Of a stretch of 64,000 nt of DNA, positions 61,965-64,000 are shown piece after piece. The position numbers were made by a program, and so were the translations under genes. The notes under the pieces were generated by a model, which saw nothing but the letters and a program-made list of their open reading frames with translations, ran no database searches and was not told the origin of the DNA. The stretch comes from a bacterium. Lineage in GTDB: Bacteria; Sysuimicrobiota; Sysuimicrobiia; Sysuimicrobiales; Segetimicrobiaceae. Within the stretch, counting starts at the first letter, position 1; each line of letters starts with the position of its first letter. The stretch is taken from contig DATGFS010000026.1 of the NCBI GenBank assembly GCA_035308905.1, positions 61,492-125,491 on the forward strand. The letters are read 5' to 3'.

Positions 61965-62735
61965 CTACGCGCGGCTCGCCGCCTGCGGCTTCCACGCCAG
62001 CAGCCGGCGCTCAATCGTCGTCACGATGAGATCGATCACGAGCGTGAAAACCGCGAGTACGGTCATGCCGGCGAAGACCCCCGTCGTGTCGAACGTGCCC
62101 TCGGACTGGGCGATGACGTAGCCGAGGCCGCGCCCGGCGCCCAAATACTCGCCGACGACGGCGCCGACGAGCGCCAGGCCGACGCTCGTGTGAAGGCTGC
62201 TCAGGATCCAGACGAGCGCCGAGGGCACCAGCACGTGCCGCACGAGGTCGCGCTCGCTCGCCCCGAGCATGCGGGCGTTGTTCAGGAGATTGGCGTCGAC
62301 CTCCAGGATGCCTTGATACGTGTTGAAGAACACGATGAAGAACACAAGCGTGACGCCGAACGCGACTTTGGAGAGCACGCCGAGCCCGAACCACAGGGTG
62401 AAGATCGGCGCGAGCACGACGCGCGGCAGGGCGTTGCCGATCTTGAGATACGGATCGAAGACGGCCGAGAGCGCGGGGCTCCGCGCGAACCAGAAGCCGA
62501 ACACGACCCCCAACGCGGCGCCGGCGAGAAACGCGAGGACCGTCTCGAGCGCGGTCGTCCAGAGATGCCGGTAGATGAAGCCGGTCGCGAACCATTCGGC
62601 GATGCGGCGCGCCACGGCCGACGGCTGGCTGAAAAAGAACGGATCCACCCACCGGCGCTGGGTGGTGACCTGCCACGCGGCGAGCACCGCGAATAGCACT
62701 CCGACCTGGTAGGGCAGCAGCCGCGCGCGGGTCAC
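61965..62735 (-). CDS. ABC transporter permease, SsuC/TauC type
   Basis: 256 residues, GTG start 62735 overlapping the ATPase stop by 4 bases. About six helices, the SsuC-like EAA region NNARMLGASERDLVRHVLVP and AVVGEYLGAGRGLGYVI are seen. It is the membrane channel of the NMT1-type importer. A longer form upstream would be Arg/Gly-rich and inside the ATPase gene. Confidence 0.91.
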   Translation of the reverse strand: MTRARLLPYQVGVLFAVLAAWQVTTQRRWVDPFFFSQPSAVARRIAEWFATGFIYRHLWTTALETVLAFLAGAALGVVFGFWFARSPALSAVFDPYLKIGNALPRVVLAPIFTLWFGLGVLSKVAFGVTLVFFIVFFNTYQGILEVDANLLNNARMLGASERDLVRHVLVPSALVWILSSLHTSVGLALVGAVVGEYLGAGRGLGYVIAQSEGTFDTTGVFAGMTVLAVFTLVIDLIVTTIERRLLAWKPQAASRA

Positions 62736-63565
62736 GACGCGGCGCCTCCGCCGCCGGCCCGCGTTCCCGCGTCCGGAGCGGCCGCGGCGTACGCGCGCAG
62801 GACCTCCCCGCGGAGCTGCGCCCACACCGCGCGGTAGACGTCCTGGAACGCGGGGTCGAGGCGCACTTCGGTAACGTCCCTCGGGCGGGGCAGGGTCACG
62901 GCATGCGCGCCGATGATCCGCGCGCCGGGGCCGGCCGACAGCACCAGGACGCGATCGGCGAGCGCGATCGCCTCCTCGAGATCGTGCGTCACGAAGAGCA
63001 CCGTCTTCCGGTCATCCTGCCAGATCCGAAGGAGATCGTTCTCCATGAGCGCGCGCGTCTGCACGTCGAGCGCGGAAAACGGCTCGTCCATCAGCAGAAT
63101 CTCCGGTCCGACGATGAGGCTCTGCGCCAGGGCGACGCGCTTGCGCATTCCTCCCGACAACTCGTGAGGGTAGCGGCCCTCGAACCCGCGCAGGCCCACG
63201 CGGGCCAGCCACTGCCGCGCCAGCGCCTCCGCCCGGCCTCTCGGCTGCCGCCGCAGCAGCGGTCCAAGCACGACGTTGTCGAGGGCGGTCTTCCACGGCA
63301 GCAGCACGTCCTGCTGGAACAGGTAGGCGGCCCGCCGGTTGATCCCGTCGACGGGCACGCCAAACGACGAGACGGTACCGGCCGTGGGCCGGATCAGGCC
63401 CGCCGCGAGGTTGAGCAGGGTGGACTTGCCGCCGCCCGTGGGCCCGACGATCGCCACAAACTCTCCGGGGGCGACGGACAGCGAGACGGCTTCCACGGCG
63501 ACGTAGGTCCCGGCGCCGGAGACCGCAAACCGCCGCGTCACGTCGACGAACTCGAGCGCGTTCAC
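62732..63565 (-). CDS. ABC transporter ATP-binding protein, SsuB/TauB type
   Basis: 277 residues from GTG 63565. Walker A GPTGGGKST is at 41-49, the Q-loop is FQQDVLLPW, signature LSGGMRKRVALA, Walker B EILLMDEPFSALD and H-loop VTHDLEEA. A TTG start 10 codons upstream (63595) with AAGGA close by is an alternative. Type matches nitrate/sulfonate/taurine import ATPases. It begins the three-gene operon; a bidirectional terminator lies upstream. Confidence 0.92.
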   Translation of the reverse strand: MNALEFVDVTRRFAVSGAGTYVAVEAVSLSVAPGEFVAIVGPTGGGKSTLLNLAAGLIRPTAGTVSSFGVPVDGINRRAAYLFQQDVLLPWKTALDNVVLGPLLRRQPRGRAEALARQWLARVGLRGFEGRYPHELSGGMRKRVALAQSLIVGPEILLMDEPFSALDVQTRALMENDLLRIWQDDRKTVLFVTHDLEEAIALADRVLVLSAGPGARIIGAHAVTLPRPRDVTEVRLDPAFQDVYRAVWAQLRGEVLRAYAAAAPDAGTRAGGGGAAS

Positions 63566-63639
63566 CCGCCGCCTATACGCGCCGCCGGAAAGCAAATCCT
63601 TCGAACCGCCACCGGCCGTTCAATCGCCGGGAAACGAAA

Positions 63640-63681
63640 ACCGGCGGCGCCCTGGAGTCGGCCGCCGCCGGTCGTTTTTTT
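63640..63681. terminator. Bidirectional rho-independent terminator
   Basis: ACCGGCGGCG / CGCCGCCGGT, a 10-bp stem with a 13-base loop, followed on the plus strand by CGTTTTTTT and on the minus strand by TTTTCGTTTC. On the minus strand it ends the GTTGG-repeat gene just before the SsuB-type operon. It is the best terminator in the window. Confidence 0.75.
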
Positions 63682-63701
63682 GCGCTTCCTACGTGTCGAT
63701 C

Positions 63702-64000
<299 letters not shown>

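Overview
The window is GC-rich (clearly above 65% by eye), almost fully coding, with short gaps, many 1-4 base gene overlaps and frequent GTG starts. No rRNA, tRNA, insertion sequence, phage gene or CRISPR array was found. The gene set suggests a free-living heterotrophic bacterium: many solute-binding-protein ABC importers, Tat-type signals on binding proteins, copper-amine-oxidase-N ('stalk') surface domains, a bacterial Ku and HD-GYP signalling. A soil or subsurface member of a GC-rich Terrabacteria lineage (for example Sysuimicrobiota/CSP1-3, Chloroflexota or relatives) would fit. The taxon is inferred and cannot be fixed from the sequence alone.

Layout. 1-6120 (+): a dipeptide/oligopeptide-type ABC importer (binding protein cut by the window edge, two permeases) leading into an MmgE/PrpD-family protein and an argininosuccinate-lyase-like enzyme. 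6193-8838 (+): dienelactone hydrolase, DsbA/FrnE-like oxidoreductase and a two-gene chromate-type transporter. 8921-11878 (+): acyl-CoA dehydrogenase, MaoC dehydratase, CaiB/BaiF CoA-transferase. 11944-12982 (-): an eRF1-like small protein and an AlkA-type glycosylase, divergent from a Rieske ferredoxin, an MhqO-like dioxygenase and an MhqD-like esterase (13125-15067, +). 15024-18986 (-): a complete PotABCD-like importer. 19085-20170 (-): an Old Yellow Enzyme. 20367-22847 (+): VOC protein, M20 amidohydrolase, polysaccharide deacetylase. 22881-28278 (-): a six-gene run of binding protein, two permeases, SDR, alpha/beta hydrolase and Rid protein. 28441-34863 (+): Gfo/Idh/MocA oxidoreductase, DUF885 protein and a third peptide-type importer.

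34962-36667 (+) holds a tandem pair of paralogous secreted stalk-domain proteins, each ending in a near-identical hairpin. Next come a FlK-like thioesterase, an M20 dipeptidase, an amidase (-), an M19-family protein and an SDR. 42676-44748 (-) is a MarR-DrrA-DrrB-like efflux operon. 44852-49670 (-) carries DoxX, a DegP-like protease, histidine ammonia-lyase, a FAD oxidoreductase and a DinB protein; a secreted protease (+) follows. 50648-54488 (-) carries a D-threonine-aldolase-like PLP enzyme, an HD-GYP protein and a DRE-TIM metallolyase. 54542-58167 (-) is a MerR-EmrA-EmrB efflux operon divergent from an XRE-TPR regulator. Ku (+) follows, then a taurine/NMT1-type ABC importer (-), and finally the C-terminal end of a GTTGG-repeat protein (-) that runs off the window.

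Together the genes describe scavenging of peptides, amides and other small organics: three peptide-type and two other importers beside peptidases, amidases, CoA-pathway enzymes and ammonia-lyase-type enzymes. Drug or quinone efflux and detoxification operons run alongside. None of the three peptide-type importers has its own ATPase genes here. The most unusual items are the synonymous-only GTTGG repeat gene, the twin stalk proteins, two metallohydrolase-family members with altered metal-ligand motifs, two genes whose conserved N-terminus has no ordinary start codon, and a hairpin in the ku leader.
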